Source of the DNA: Candidatus Woesearchaeota archaeon CG10_big_fil_rev_8_21_14_0_10_32_9
GTDB taxonomy: Archaea; Nanobdellota; Nanobdellia; Woesearchaeales; 21-14-0-10-32-9
NCBI GenBank assembly: GCA_002762915.1
Contig: PCYF01000027.1
Location: 6,242 to 16,008, forward strand
Length of the DNA stretch: 9,767 bases
Direction: 5' to 3'
Shown: piece after piece, positions 1 to 4,948 of the stretch
Numbering within the stretch: the stretch's first letter is position 1
Layout: each line of letters opens with the position of its first letter
Notes under the pieces: generated by a model
Seen by the model: the letters and a program-made list of their open reading frames with translations, nothing else
The model's database searches: none
What the model was told of the DNA's origin: nothing
Translations under genes and position numbers: made by a program

Positions 1-1012
1 TGCTAGTTGTTCTAGGTGCAAGATGATATACTTTTGCACCAGTATCTTGATTCTGATTTTTACCTGCATAAGCAATAGTAACGTGATTTGCTTTTGCTCC
101 TTCTCCTAGTAACAAAGAGGCAGGATAAAGCATAGTTGTTCCAGAACCAAGATTTCCAGAAACCCACTCAATGATTCCGTTTTCTTCAACATTCGCACGT
201 TTTGTATTTAGATTAAATGTGTTGACTGACCAATTTTCTACACTACTATAACGCATCCTTGCATTTTTACCAACAAAAATTTCAACGCAACCGGCATGAA
301 TAGAATTAGTATTATATTTCGGCGCAGAACAACCCTCAATATAATGAACTTCTGCACCTTCATCAACAATTATCAAAGTATGTTCGAACTGGCCCATGCT
401 TGCTTCATTCATTCTAAAATACGCTTGTAAAGGTAAATCAATTTTAACACCTTTAGGAATATAAATAAAAGTTCCTCCAGACCAAACAGCTCCATGAAGT
501 GCTGCAAATTTATGTAAATTTTGAGAAACACAATTTGTCATAAAATGTTTCTTTACAAGATCAGGATATTCTTTTACTGCAATATCCATATCTTCAAAAA
601 TAACACCTTGTTTTTTCAAATCTTCTTTAAGATTATGATACACAACTTGAGAATCATACTGGGCGCCTGCACCTGCAAGTGCTTTTCTCTCAGCTTCAGG
701 AATTCCCAATCTTTCAAAAGTTTTTTTTATATTATCAGGAACACTTTCCCAAGAAGTAGAATTAGCGTCCGCATCTGGAATTGCAAAATAACAAATTTTG
801 TTCAAATCCAATTTTTTTAGAGAAGGACCCCACGTTGGAAAACCAAGACTCTTAAAAGTGCTCAAGGATTGTAGTCGTTTAGTTAACATCCATGCCGGCT
901 CTTGTTTGTATTTGGAAATTTGTCTAACAACATCTTCAGTTAGTCCATCAACTACTTTGAACTTATATTTTGTTTTATCTGATTCATCATATAGTTTTCT
1001 ACTTATTTTCAT
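1..1012 (-). CDS. sufB: Fe-S cluster assembly scaffold SufB, C-terminus cut by the window edge
   Basis: Conceptual translation from the ATG at 1012-1010 gives 337 residues and runs off the left edge, so the C-terminal part is missing. The protein reads as SufB throughout: an N-terminal region with WGPSLKKLDL (about residues 61-70) and AGAGAQYDSQ (113-122), then the beta-helix core with GAVWSGGTFIYIPKGV, MGQFEHTLIIVDEGAEVHYIEGCSAP and VENWSVNTFNLNTKRA. Cys228 in the EGCSAP motif matches the conserved core cysteine of the family (E. coli SufB Cys254). SufB forms the cytoplasmic scaffold with SufC and SufD, or as a SufB-SufC complex in archaea, on which Fe-S clusters are built. Its start codon shares one base with the stop of the upstream ArsR-type gene (TAATG), so the two are probably cotranscribed and translationally coupled. 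The other suf genes would lie beyond the left edge. Identification is firm. Confidence 0.95.
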   Translation of the reverse strand, partial: MKISRKLYDESDKTKYKFKVVDGLTEDVVRQISKYKQEPAWMLTKRLQSLSTFKSLGFPTWGPSLKKLDLNKICYFAIPDADANSTSWESVPDNIKKTFERLGIPEAERKALAGAGAQYDSQVVYHNLKEDLKKQGVIFEDMDIAVKEYPDLVKKHFMTNCVSQNLHKFAALHGAVWSGGTFIYIPKGVKIDLPLQAYFRMNEASMGQFEHTLIIVDEGAEVHYIEGCSAPKYNTNSIHAGCVEIFVGKNARMRYSSVENWSVNTFNLNTKRANVEENGIIEWVSGNLGSGTTMLYPASLLLGEGAKANHVTIAYAGKNQNQDTGAKVYHLAPRTTS

Positions 1013-1311
1013 TAATGCACCTTTGTACAAATTGGACACATTTGTTTGGCGTGACTATCTGCAATTTTTAAAATTGGTATTATGGTTTCTTTGTTTAATG
1101 AATAAATTCTTTGCTTACCTTTCTTTTTAATATTAACAAAGCTACATTCTGCTAATTTTTTTAAAGAATGTGAGACTTTGCTTTGTTCAAGTGTTGTTGC
1201 TTCAACTATTTCTGACACATTCATTTCTTTTCTTAACAAAACTTCAATTATTTGTTGATTAGTTTTATTTGCTAATGCTTGAAAAAAGTCAGTATAAGAT
1301 CTACAAAACAT
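1012..1311 (-). CDS. ArsR-family winged-helix regulator with C-terminal CxxC, probable suf regulator
   Basis: A 99-residue single-domain winged-helix protein. Residues 7-28 (TDFFQALANKTNQQIIEVLL) are the usual ArsR helix 1-2, and residues 31-55 hold the helix-turn-helix (NVSEIVEATTLEQSKVSHSLKKL, recognition helix with SKVSHSLKKL). A beta wing follows at 57-71 (FVNIKKKGKQRIYSL). The C-terminal end carries MCPIC (Cys92, Cys95) with His87 and His99 nearby, and Cys3 and Cys56 are also present, so a metal or Fe-S cluster could be bound. Because sufB starts inside its stop codon and a palindrome overlaps its own start, I infer an autoregulated repressor that tunes Fe-S assembly, functionally like bacterial SufR but not shown to be orthologous. 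The alternative is a general metal- or redox-sensing ArsR that merely shares the operon. Length is typical for ArsR proteins. Confidence 0.85.
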   Translation of the reverse strand: MFCRSYTDFFQALANKTNQQIIEVLLRKEMNVSEIVEATTLEQSKVSHSLKKLAECSFVNIKKKGKQRIYSLNKETIIPILKIADSHAKQMCPICTKVH

Positions 1312-1332
1312 ATGAAATAGAATTCATATGTT
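1307..1332. promoter_or_regulatory. 10-bp perfect inverted repeat over the arsR start: candidate operator
   Basis: The arms are aacatatgaa (1307-1316) and ttcatatgtt (1323-1332), separated by six bases. The repeat covers the arsR start codon (1311-1309) and lies directly downstream of the TATA box on the minus strand, over the predicted transcription start. A bound ArsR dimer there would block initiation. Arm size and spacing fit a dimeric winged-helix repressor. The symmetry is visible in the sequence, while the operator role is inferred. Confidence 0.65.
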
Positions 1333-1333
1333 G

Positions 1334-1344
1334 TTTATAAATAT
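1334..1344 (-). promoter_or_regulatory. Archaeal TATA box for the arsR-sufB operon
   Basis: On the minus strand this reads atatttataaa and is centred about 27 bases upstream of the arsR ATG. That spacing predicts transcription starting at or within a base or two of the start codon, i.e. a leaderless mRNA. No Shine-Dalgarno sequence is seen, which agrees with this. The promoter lies in the 47-base gap after the HEPN gene, so arsR-sufB need not depend on read-through. Confidence 0.65.
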
Positions 1345-1358
1345 TTTTGTATCTCGGT

Positions 1359-1799
1359 TTATGCTGAATTTAACAACATAAAATATATCTTGTCTGTGAA
1401 TTCGATTATTTTTTGAGCATATTCTTTTTCTAGAGAGGTTCCATAATAAAGCATTCCGTTTCTGAAATATCTCAGCTGATCTGCAAATTGCACATCTTTT
1501 TCTTTGAATCCTAAGTTTCTCAGATATGACACTTCTGCTTCATGTGCTCCCTGTCCTGATGCATTATATCCTTTTATTAACATTTTAGCCCTTATTGATT
1601 CCATCAAAATATCATAGCAAGATCTTACTAAGTCGTTTGCCGTTTCGTCGGTAATTCCGAATGTACTCACTTTTTTTTGTAAAAATTTATATGCTTTTTC
1701 AGATTCTTCTTCTAGATATTTTGCGCGGGATTTATCTGGAGATTGTTTTTTTACGATTCCATTTCTTATGAATTCTTCAAAATCTTTTATTGCACTCAT
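1359..1799 (-). CDS. HEPN-domain protein paired with MNT nucleotidyltransferase; catalytic His replaced by Tyr
   Basis: A 146-residue mainly helical protein. The helix segment ANDLVRSCYDILMESIRAKMLIKGY (about 54-78), the SGQGAHEAEVSYLRNLG turn (81-97) and the C-terminal segment FADQLRYFRNGMLYYG (105-120) give the usual HEPN layout. The family motif is R-x4-6-H, often R-x4-H-x-Y in HepT toxins. Here it reads R113-N-G-M-L-Y118-Y, so the histidine is a tyrosine. The gene overlaps the upstream nucleotidyltransferase gene by four bases (ATGA), the standard arrangement of HEPN/MNT pairs, where MNT can AMPylate the HEPN RNase toxin. With the His missing, RNase activity is doubtful, so this may be an inactivated toxin, a partner subunit of the nucleotidyltransferase, or a target for tyrosine modification. 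The family call is good; the role is inferred. Confidence 0.8.
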   Translation of the reverse strand: MSAIKDFEEFIRNGIVKKQSPDKSRAKYLEEESEKAYKFLQKKVSTFGITDETANDLVRSCYDILMESIRAKMLIKGYNASGQGAHEAEVSYLRNLGFKEKDVQFADQLRYFRNGMLYYGTSLEKEYAQKIIEFTDKIYFMLLNSA

Positions 1800-2335
1800 A
1801 ATTCGAATCCTCCAATTAATAAGATGCCGTTAGCTAAATTTTCCTTTAAGTATTTATTTATTTTATTAAATGCTTGGTAGATATTAATGTTTATTTTTCT
1901 TTCTAGTTTTTTTTCGAAAATCTTTAAATCTAATTTTTTTTCTTCTCTTCCAATTATTGCTAAATCTATGTCAGAATTAATAGTATCTTCTCCTCTACTA
2001 TAGCTTCCAAACAAAATAATTGTTGCTCCAGCATATTCGTTTTCTAAAAAATCTATAAAACCAGATTCATATATTTGCTTAAGGTTATCTATTCTTTTTA
2101 ATTGCATGACTCTATGATTTTCTGCATTTAGTGTTATTGATAATCTCTGATCTTTTTGGATTTTTATGAAATTGATTTTTTTTAATGAAGGAAGTGCTTT
2201 TTTTATTGCTGGTTGAGTTACGTTTAGTCGGAGGGCCAATTGTCTTTGATTTATTGTCGAGCCATTTGTTATGAATAAAGCTCTCAAAATTTCTGTTTGA
2301 AGTTGTGTTAATCTTAGTTTAGTGATGTTTACCAT
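1796..2335 (-). CDS. Winged-helix plus minimal nucleotidyltransferase (MNT) protein
   Basis: A 179-residue two-domain protein. Residues about 5-70 form a winged helix (LQTEILRALF, then INQRQLALRLNVTQPAIKKALPSLKK as the helix-turn-helix). Residues 90-179 form a minimal nucleotidyltransferase with the exact GS-x10-DxD active-site signature: Gly110-Ser111, then Asp122 and Asp124. The third acidic residue usual in these enzymes is not obvious; the equivalent strand seems to read KININIY, with Asn. The C-terminal NGILLIGGFEL resembles the end of many archaeal HTH-nucleotidyltransferase proteins. In HEPN/MNT systems this enzyme neutralises the HEPN toxin by adding AMP, and the helix-turn-helix could autoregulate the pair. 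The stop codon lies inside the HEPN start (ATGA), so the two are coupled. ATG at 2335 was chosen because a TATA-like element sits about 28 bases upstream. Confidence 0.85.
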   Translation of the reverse strand: MVNITKLRLTQLQTEILRALFITNGSTINQRQLALRLNVTQPAIKKALPSLKKINFIKIQKDQRLSITLNAENHRVMQLKRIDNLKQIYESGFIDFLENEYAGATIILFGSYSRGEDTINSDIDLAIIGREEKKLDLKIFEKKLERKININIYQAFNKINKYLKENLANGILLIGGFEL

Positions 2336-2355
2336 AGCTAATAGATATTAACTTT

Positions 2356-2370
2356 AATTAATATTTAAAT
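2356..2370 (-). promoter_or_regulatory. TATA-like promoter of the MNT-HEPN pair
   Basis: The minus strand reads atttaaatattaatt, centred about 28 bases before the ATG at 2335, consistent with a leaderless start. The region is so AT-rich that chance matches are likely. A separate AT-only inverted repeat (aatttaaa-g-tttaaatt, 2395-2411) lies further upstream and could be a site for the encoded winged helix, but it has little sequence complexity. Confidence 0.45.
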
Positions 2371-2505
2371 GTTTTTGTTTTATTGACTCCATTTAATTTA
2401 AAGTTTAAATTTTATTTAGATATAACATAAGCGTGGACTGGATGATTAATTAATTTTTATATGAATGATGTAACTTTCCGTGCTTTTTTTATTTTTTCCG
2501 ATACT

Positions 2506-2515
2506 TTTTTATATT
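2506..2515 (+). promoter_or_regulatory. TATA box of the DGR target gene
   Basis: The stretch tttttatatt is centred about 24 bases before the ATG at 2535, giving a predicted leaderless transcript. No ribosome-binding site precedes the ATG, which agrees. This spacing also supports 2535 rather than the in-frame TTG at 2526 as the start. It is the only convincing promoter upstream of the target gene and may drive the accessory genes and TR by read-through. Confidence 0.6.
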
Positions 2516-2534
2516 ATGATTATTATTGTGTTTT

Positions 2535-3761
2535 ATGGTTGTTTTTAGGCGTGGTCAGGCGGCGTTGGAGTTTTTGACTACGTATGGTTGGGCGTTTCTT
2601 ATCATCTTGGTTATGATTGGCGGTTTGGCTTATTTCGGTGTTCTTGATCCTAGTTCTTTTTCGGGGGGGGGGAATTGCGTTTCTGGATCCGAATTTTTTT
2701 GTAAGAGTAGTAGTTTGAGTCAGAATTTTCAAGGAGTGTTGTTGAGAAATAATTTGCCAGAGGGTGTTGTTATTAGTAATGCTTCTGTTTATAGAAATGG
2801 CGAAGTTATAGGTGTTTGTAGTGCGGGTTTTGAGATTGCAAGTGAGTCTGATTTTGAGATAAGTTGTTCTGCAAGTTTGCAGGAGGGTAAGCAAGAAAAT
2901 TTAAAAGTGGAAGTTCAATGGTATCCTAGTAATGGTGTGTCGAGTTATTCTAAGAGTGTTTTTGTGGATGTTAAGGGTAAGGTGTTAAGTGATTCCGAGT
3001 TTTCCAGTTTTGGTTCTGGTTTGTGTCCAGATGGTTTTGTTCTTATTCAAGGTAGTTCTTATTTTGGCACGAGTAGCTTTTGTGTAATGAAGTATGAAGC
3101 AAAAAATAATGGTTCAGGAATTCCAGTTAGTGCTGAGAGTGGTGCTCCTTGGGTTAGTGTAACTTTTACTGCTGCGCGTAATGCTTGTGTATCTGCAGGA
3201 TATCACTTGATTACTAATAGGGAGTGGATGACTATGGCTCGTGCTGTTGAGAGTAATCCTATTAATTGGAATGGGACTGTTATTCCTAGGGGCAATAGTA
3301 ATAGTGCTTCTGCGATGGATGGAACTAATCCTTTAAGTGGAGTCAATTATAGAATACTTAAGGTTGGTGGAAGTGAAGTGTGGGATTTGGCTGGTAATGT
3401 TTGGGAATGGGTTGATTTGATGGAAGACGGCTCCAGTATTAGTACGGGTAATGCTTGCGGGGCGACAGGTTGGTATAGTGTTTATGGTAATGATGGTGTT
3501 GCGGAGTGTTCTTGGCAGAATACTTATGCGAAGACTGGTGCTGTTGATAAGCGGTTTGAGATGGGACCGAATGGAAATTATAATTCAGTAAATGGTGTTG
3601 GCAGGATATATTCAAGTACTAGTACAGGGCGGGTTTTGCTTCGTGGCGGCGGTTGGGGCGATGGCGCGTACGCGGGGGTCTTCGCCTCGAACTCGAGCAA
3701 CGGTCCTACGAACTCGTACTCGATCGTCGGGTTTCGGTGCGTAATGAATACTGGAAACTGA
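2535..3761 (+). CDS. DGR target: pilin-type signal peptide plus FGE/C-type-lectin-fold variable surface protein
   Basis: A 408-residue protein from the ATG at 2535. An in-frame TTG at 2526 would add three residues but fits the TATA spacing less well. Residues 1-37 are an archaeal class III (pilin-type) signal: basic RRG, then QAALEFLTTYGWAF with Glu at +5 after the expected Gly7/Gln8 cleavage, then a hydrophobic helix. Residues about 45-150 are a Cys-containing, probably beta-rich region. Residues about 163-405 are an FGE-sulfatase-type domain, with LCPDGFVLIQG, FCVMKYEA, LITNREWMTMAR (225-236), WDLAGNVWEWV (283-293) and LLRGGGW...VGFRCV at the end. Proteins with this fold are common DGR targets and bind ligands rather than oxidising sulfatase cysteines. 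VR covers residues 366-403. Expected location is the outer cell surface, anchored or assembled through the pilin-like helix. The coding strand is G/T-rich, unlike the A-rich genes downstream. Ligand unknown. Confidence 0.9.
   Translation: MVVFRRGQAALEFLTTYGWAFLIILVMIGGLAYFGVLDPSSFSGGGNCVSGSEFFCKSSSLSQNFQGVLLRNNLPEGVVISNASVYRNGEVIGVCSAGFEIASESDFEISCSASLQEGKQENLKVEVQWYPSNGVSSYSKSVFVDVKGKVLSDSEFSSFGSGLCPDGFVLIQGSSYFGTSSFCVMKYEAKNNGSGIPVSAESGAPWVSVTFTAARNACVSAGYHLITNREWMTMARAVESNPINWNGTVIPRGNSNSASAMDGTNPLSGVNYRILKVGGSEVWDLAGNVWEWVDLMEDGSSISTGNACGATGWYSVYGNDGVAECSWQNTYAKTGAVDKRFEMGPNGNYNSVNGVGRIYSSTSTGRVLLRGGGWGDGAYAGVFASNSSNGPTNSYSIVGFRCVMNTGN
2663..2672 (+). repeat. Ten-G homopolymer inside the target gene
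   Basis: Ten consecutive G bases encode the end of a Ser codon and three Gly codons (FSGGGN) just after the membrane helix. Such a tract stands out in an AT-rich genome. A one-base slip would shift the frame upstream of the whole FGE domain, so it could switch the protein on and off. It is also a place where sequencing error is likely. Confidence 0.75.
3629..3744 (+). repeat. DGR variable repeat (VR)
   Basis: Aligns without gaps to the template at 4686-4801 (offset 1057). There are 13 differences in 116 bases, and 12 are at template adenines: A to G at 3632, 3651, 3652, 3658, 3660, 3674, 3684, 3697 and 3726, and A to T at 3669, 3717 and 3724. The single exception is T4751/C3694. The last 18 bases (3727-3744, tcgggtttcggtgcgtaa) are identical to the template and should serve as the initiation-of-mutagenic-homing site. 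Relative to the template, residues change (408-aa numbering) N373G, D375G, N376D, N379Y, T384A, L387S (the non-A change), N388S, N395Y, N397I and I398V; two A to G changes are silent. Confidence 0.95.
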
Positions 3762-3778
3762 AACACTGGCGTGTTTCA
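3759..3778 (+). other. 8-bp stem, 4-nt loop hairpin at the target stop, 14 bases after VR
   Basis: tgaaacac (3759-3766), loop tggc and gtgtttca (3771-3778) form a perfect inverted repeat whose first three bases are the TGA stop. Known DGRs often have a hairpin or cruciform a few bases downstream of the homing-initiation site that raises homing efficiency. The Bordetella phage element has an 8-bp stem with a 4-nt loop, the same dimensions as here. The match in size and place is seen; the function is inferred. It could also help end the target transcript. Confidence 0.7.
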
Positions 3779-3813
3779 TATCTCCTCATTTTCATTCGGA
3801 GAAACTGAAACAC

Positions 3814-3832
3814 TGGAAATCAGAGATTTCCA
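3814..3832 (+). other. Second hairpin downstream of VR
   Basis: tggaaatc (3814-3821), loop aga and gatttcca (3825-3832) make a perfect 8-bp stem that begins within the second direct repeat. A smaller hairpin (tttgc-ttgt-gcaaa, 3840-3853) follows. No TATA box is visible in 3762-3888, so the region probably belongs to a transcript reading from the target into the accessory genes. Confidence 0.55.
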
Positions 3833-3871
3833 CACGTCATTTGCTTGTGCAAACTGACACAATGATTACTC

Positions 3872-3881
3872 GGAGCGTGAT
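3872..3881 (+). promoter_or_regulatory. Bulged Shine-Dalgarno site for the first accessory gene
   Basis: ggagcgtgat matches the anti-16S consensus ggaggtgat apart from one extra-base bulge and ends seven bases before the ATG at 3889. Together with ggagat at 4296-4301 before the next gene, it shows that these internal operon genes use Shine-Dalgarno starts, whereas the promoter-proximal genes look leaderless. Confidence 0.55.
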
Positions 3882-3888
3882 TTAAAAG

Positions 3889-4308
3889 ATGGATGAAAGA
3901 AATCAAATTTTCGGATTAAGTGAAGAAAATCGTGTTCAACAAAGATCAGATAATAAAGAACACAATTTCACAAATCTAAATAGTTACAAAGAAATATTTC
4001 CTATAGTTGTAAAGACTTTAAAAACGCTAGAAAATGCACACCACCACACATACCAATCATTAATAGATGAATCAAGAAAAGTAAGTGCAGAAATACTATC
4101 AAAACTAGCAGAAGGATACAATAAATATCACCCAGAAGAAAAAGCAAAAAATTATTCACAGGCAAGAACAAATATATCAAAACTTCAAAGCAATCTTAAC
4201 ATATTACATGCACTTCAAATAATAGAAAATGTTCAAGACATCATACAAGAGTATAATGAAAAAATGAAATCACTTAATGGTTTAATAAAAAGTATGGAGA
4301 TAAAATAA
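3889..4308 (+). CDS. S23-like four-helix-bundle DGR accessory protein
   Basis: A 139-residue, highly charged, helical protein. After a polar N-terminal tail (1-30) it has four predicted helices. Residues 64-106 (KVSAEILSKLAEGYNKYHPEEKAKNYSQARTNISKLQSNLNIL) match the S23/IVP four-helix-bundle pattern, where the family has I..NIAEG followed by a charged loop and an S..EL-type helix. The C-terminus YNEKMKSLNGLIKSMEIK also resembles the family end (L-x-GLI-x-S). Small bundles of this kind sit beside DGR reverse transcriptases; the best known, Avd, forms a pentameric barrel that binds the reverse transcriptase and template RNA. Here it is followed immediately by a second, more Avd-like protein, so it may be a paralogous subunit. 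A bulged Shine-Dalgarno site precedes the ATG. The exact role is inferred from context and fold. Confidence 0.75.
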   Translation: MDERNQIFGLSEENRVQQRSDNKEHNFTNLNSYKEIFPIVVKTLKTLENAHHHTYQSLIDESRKVSAEILSKLAEGYNKYHPEEKAKNYSQARTNISKLQSNLNILHALQIIENVQDIIQEYNEKMKSLNGLIKSMEIK

Positions 4309-4680
4309 ATGTCAAAAGAATTAATAGATGGATTCATATTATTTAAGAAATATTACGATTTGTTGCTATGGATATATCCTGTAACAAGAAAATTTCCAAA
4401 CAAAGAAAAATATGTACTAGGAGAAAAAATACAAACAATTGCCCTGAACGTTCTAGAAAACATAATAATGATAGCATCAAACAAAGAAAGAGAAAAAGCC
4501 CTTATCAAAGCAGATATAGAATTAGAAAAATTAAGAATATTGATAAGACTTAGTAACGACCTTAAATTATTAGATTTAAGAAGATATGAATATGCCTCCA
4601 AAAAAATAATAGAAATAGGAAAAATATTAGGAGGAATAATTAAAAGTCCTATTGTAAAAGGACAAGGAATACATCAATAA
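4309..4680 (+). CDS. avd: Avd-like DGR accessory protein
   Basis: A 123-residue four-helix-bundle protein that closely follows the Avd pattern: WIYPVTRKFPNKEKYVLGEKIQTIALNVLENIIMIA (residues 21-56), then a short charged loop, ELEKLRILIRLSNDLKLLD (71-89), RRYEYASKKIIEIGKILGGIIKS (91-113). The FPK.EKYVLG..IQ, LR.L.RL and EIGK.LGG..KS signatures are typical of DGR accessory proteins. Avd is essential in the Bordetella phage element: it is basic, binds the core of the template RNA and the reverse transcriptase, and enables cDNA priming and adenine mutagenesis. The ATG begins on the base after the upstream stop codon, with ggagat at 4296-4301 as ribosome-binding site, so the two accessory genes are coupled. 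TR starts five bases after its stop codon. The C-terminal tail (PIVKGQGIHQ) is short and probably unstructured. Confidence 0.87.
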   Translation: MSKELIDGFILFKKYYDLLLWIYPVTRKFPNKEKYVLGEKIQTIALNVLENIIMIASNKEREKALIKADIELEKLRILIRLSNDLKLLDLRRYEYASKKIIEIGKILGGIIKSPIVKGQGIHQ

Positions 4681-4685
4681 AGTCC

Positions 4686-4801
4686 GCGAGTTTTGCTTCG
4701 TGGCGGCAATTGGGACAATGGCGCGAACGCAGGGGTCTTCACCTCGAACTTGAACAACGGTCCTACGAACTCGAACTCGAACATCGGGTTTCGGTGCGTA
4801 A
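4686..4801 (+). repeat. DGR template repeat (TR)
   Basis: The invariant source copy for VR. It is GC-rich compared with its surroundings. Read in the VR frame it carries nine Asn codons (AAT at 4708 and 4717; AAC at 4726, 4747, 4753, 4756, 4768, 4774 and 4780). AAY codons are ideal for adenine mutagenesis because no substitution of the A bases gives a stop codon. About 12 of its roughly 26 adenines differ from VR. It lies between the Avd-like gene and the reverse transcriptase, the common cassette order, and should be transcribed as part of a longer structured RNA. Confidence 0.94.
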
Positions 4802-4818
4802 ATCTTCACAAGCCAGAG

Positions 4819-4858
4819 TCACAAAAAGAAAAATCAACAAAAAGACAACTTTTTGTGA
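4819..4858 (+). ncRNA. Stem-loop in the TR RNA just downstream of TR
   Basis: tcacaaaaag (4819-4828) and ctttttgtga (4849-4858) form a perfect 10-bp stem enclosing a 20-base A-rich loop. It begins 17 bases after TR. In characterised DGRs the spacer between TR and the reverse transcriptase folds and is needed for protein binding and self-primed cDNA synthesis. I infer the same role here. The stem is low in GC, so stability is modest. Confidence 0.5.
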
Positions 4859-4910
4859 GTGTGCAATAGAAGAATTACATTGGTGTATATCCTGGTTGCT
4901 AAAAAAGAGC

Positions 4911-4925
4911 CTATATAATATAAAA
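4911..4925 (+). promoter_or_regulatory. Possible TATA box for the reverse transcriptase
   Basis: ctatataatataaaa is a good archaeal TATA candidate. Its position predicts a start near 4943-4945, just ahead of the hairpin at 4949-4986 and about 52 bases before the ATG. This would let the reverse transcriptase be made separately from the TR RNA. The surrounding sequence is AT-rich, so the call is tentative. Confidence 0.4.
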
Positions 4926-4948
4926 TGATATAGAAAAACCAAAAACAC

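Larger units (their letters stand above)
3754..3865 (+). repeat. Two exact 16-bp direct repeats and a third degraded copy after VR
   Basis: gaaactgaaacactgg occurs at 3754-3769 and again at 3801-3816. A third, imperfect copy aaactgacacaatga (3 mismatches in 15) lies at 3851-3865. Periodicity is 47 and 49 bases. The first copy spans the target stop codon. The intervening sequences are unrelated but each contains short hairpins. The region is non-coding and lies between VR and the first accessory gene. Confidence 0.8.

Noticed and set aside
798..1130. 110-aa plus-strand frame
   Set aside because: It is antisense to the start of sufB and the end of the ArsR gene, both of which are clearly coding.
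2395..2411. AT-only inverted repeat between the MNT and target genes
   Set aside because: It has 8-bp arms made only of A and T in a very AT-rich spacer; too little information to call an operator.
2526..2534. TTG start for the target gene, three codons upstream
   Set aside because: The ATG at 2535 fits the TATA spacing and the usual short N-terminus of class III signal peptides better.
2523..2894. 123-aa open frame on the minus strand
   Set aside because: It lies wholly antisense to the target gene, is low in complexity (Thr/Asn-rich) and has no family features; it mirrors the G/T-rich coding strand.
3754..3865. CRISPR array
   Set aside because: There are only two exact repeats of 16 bases and one poor copy, no leader, no cas genes, and the first copy overlaps a coding end.
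4710..4928. 72-aa plus-strand frame across TR
   Set aside because: It is in a different frame from VR, starts inside TR and has only low-complexity content; TR is better explained as template RNA.
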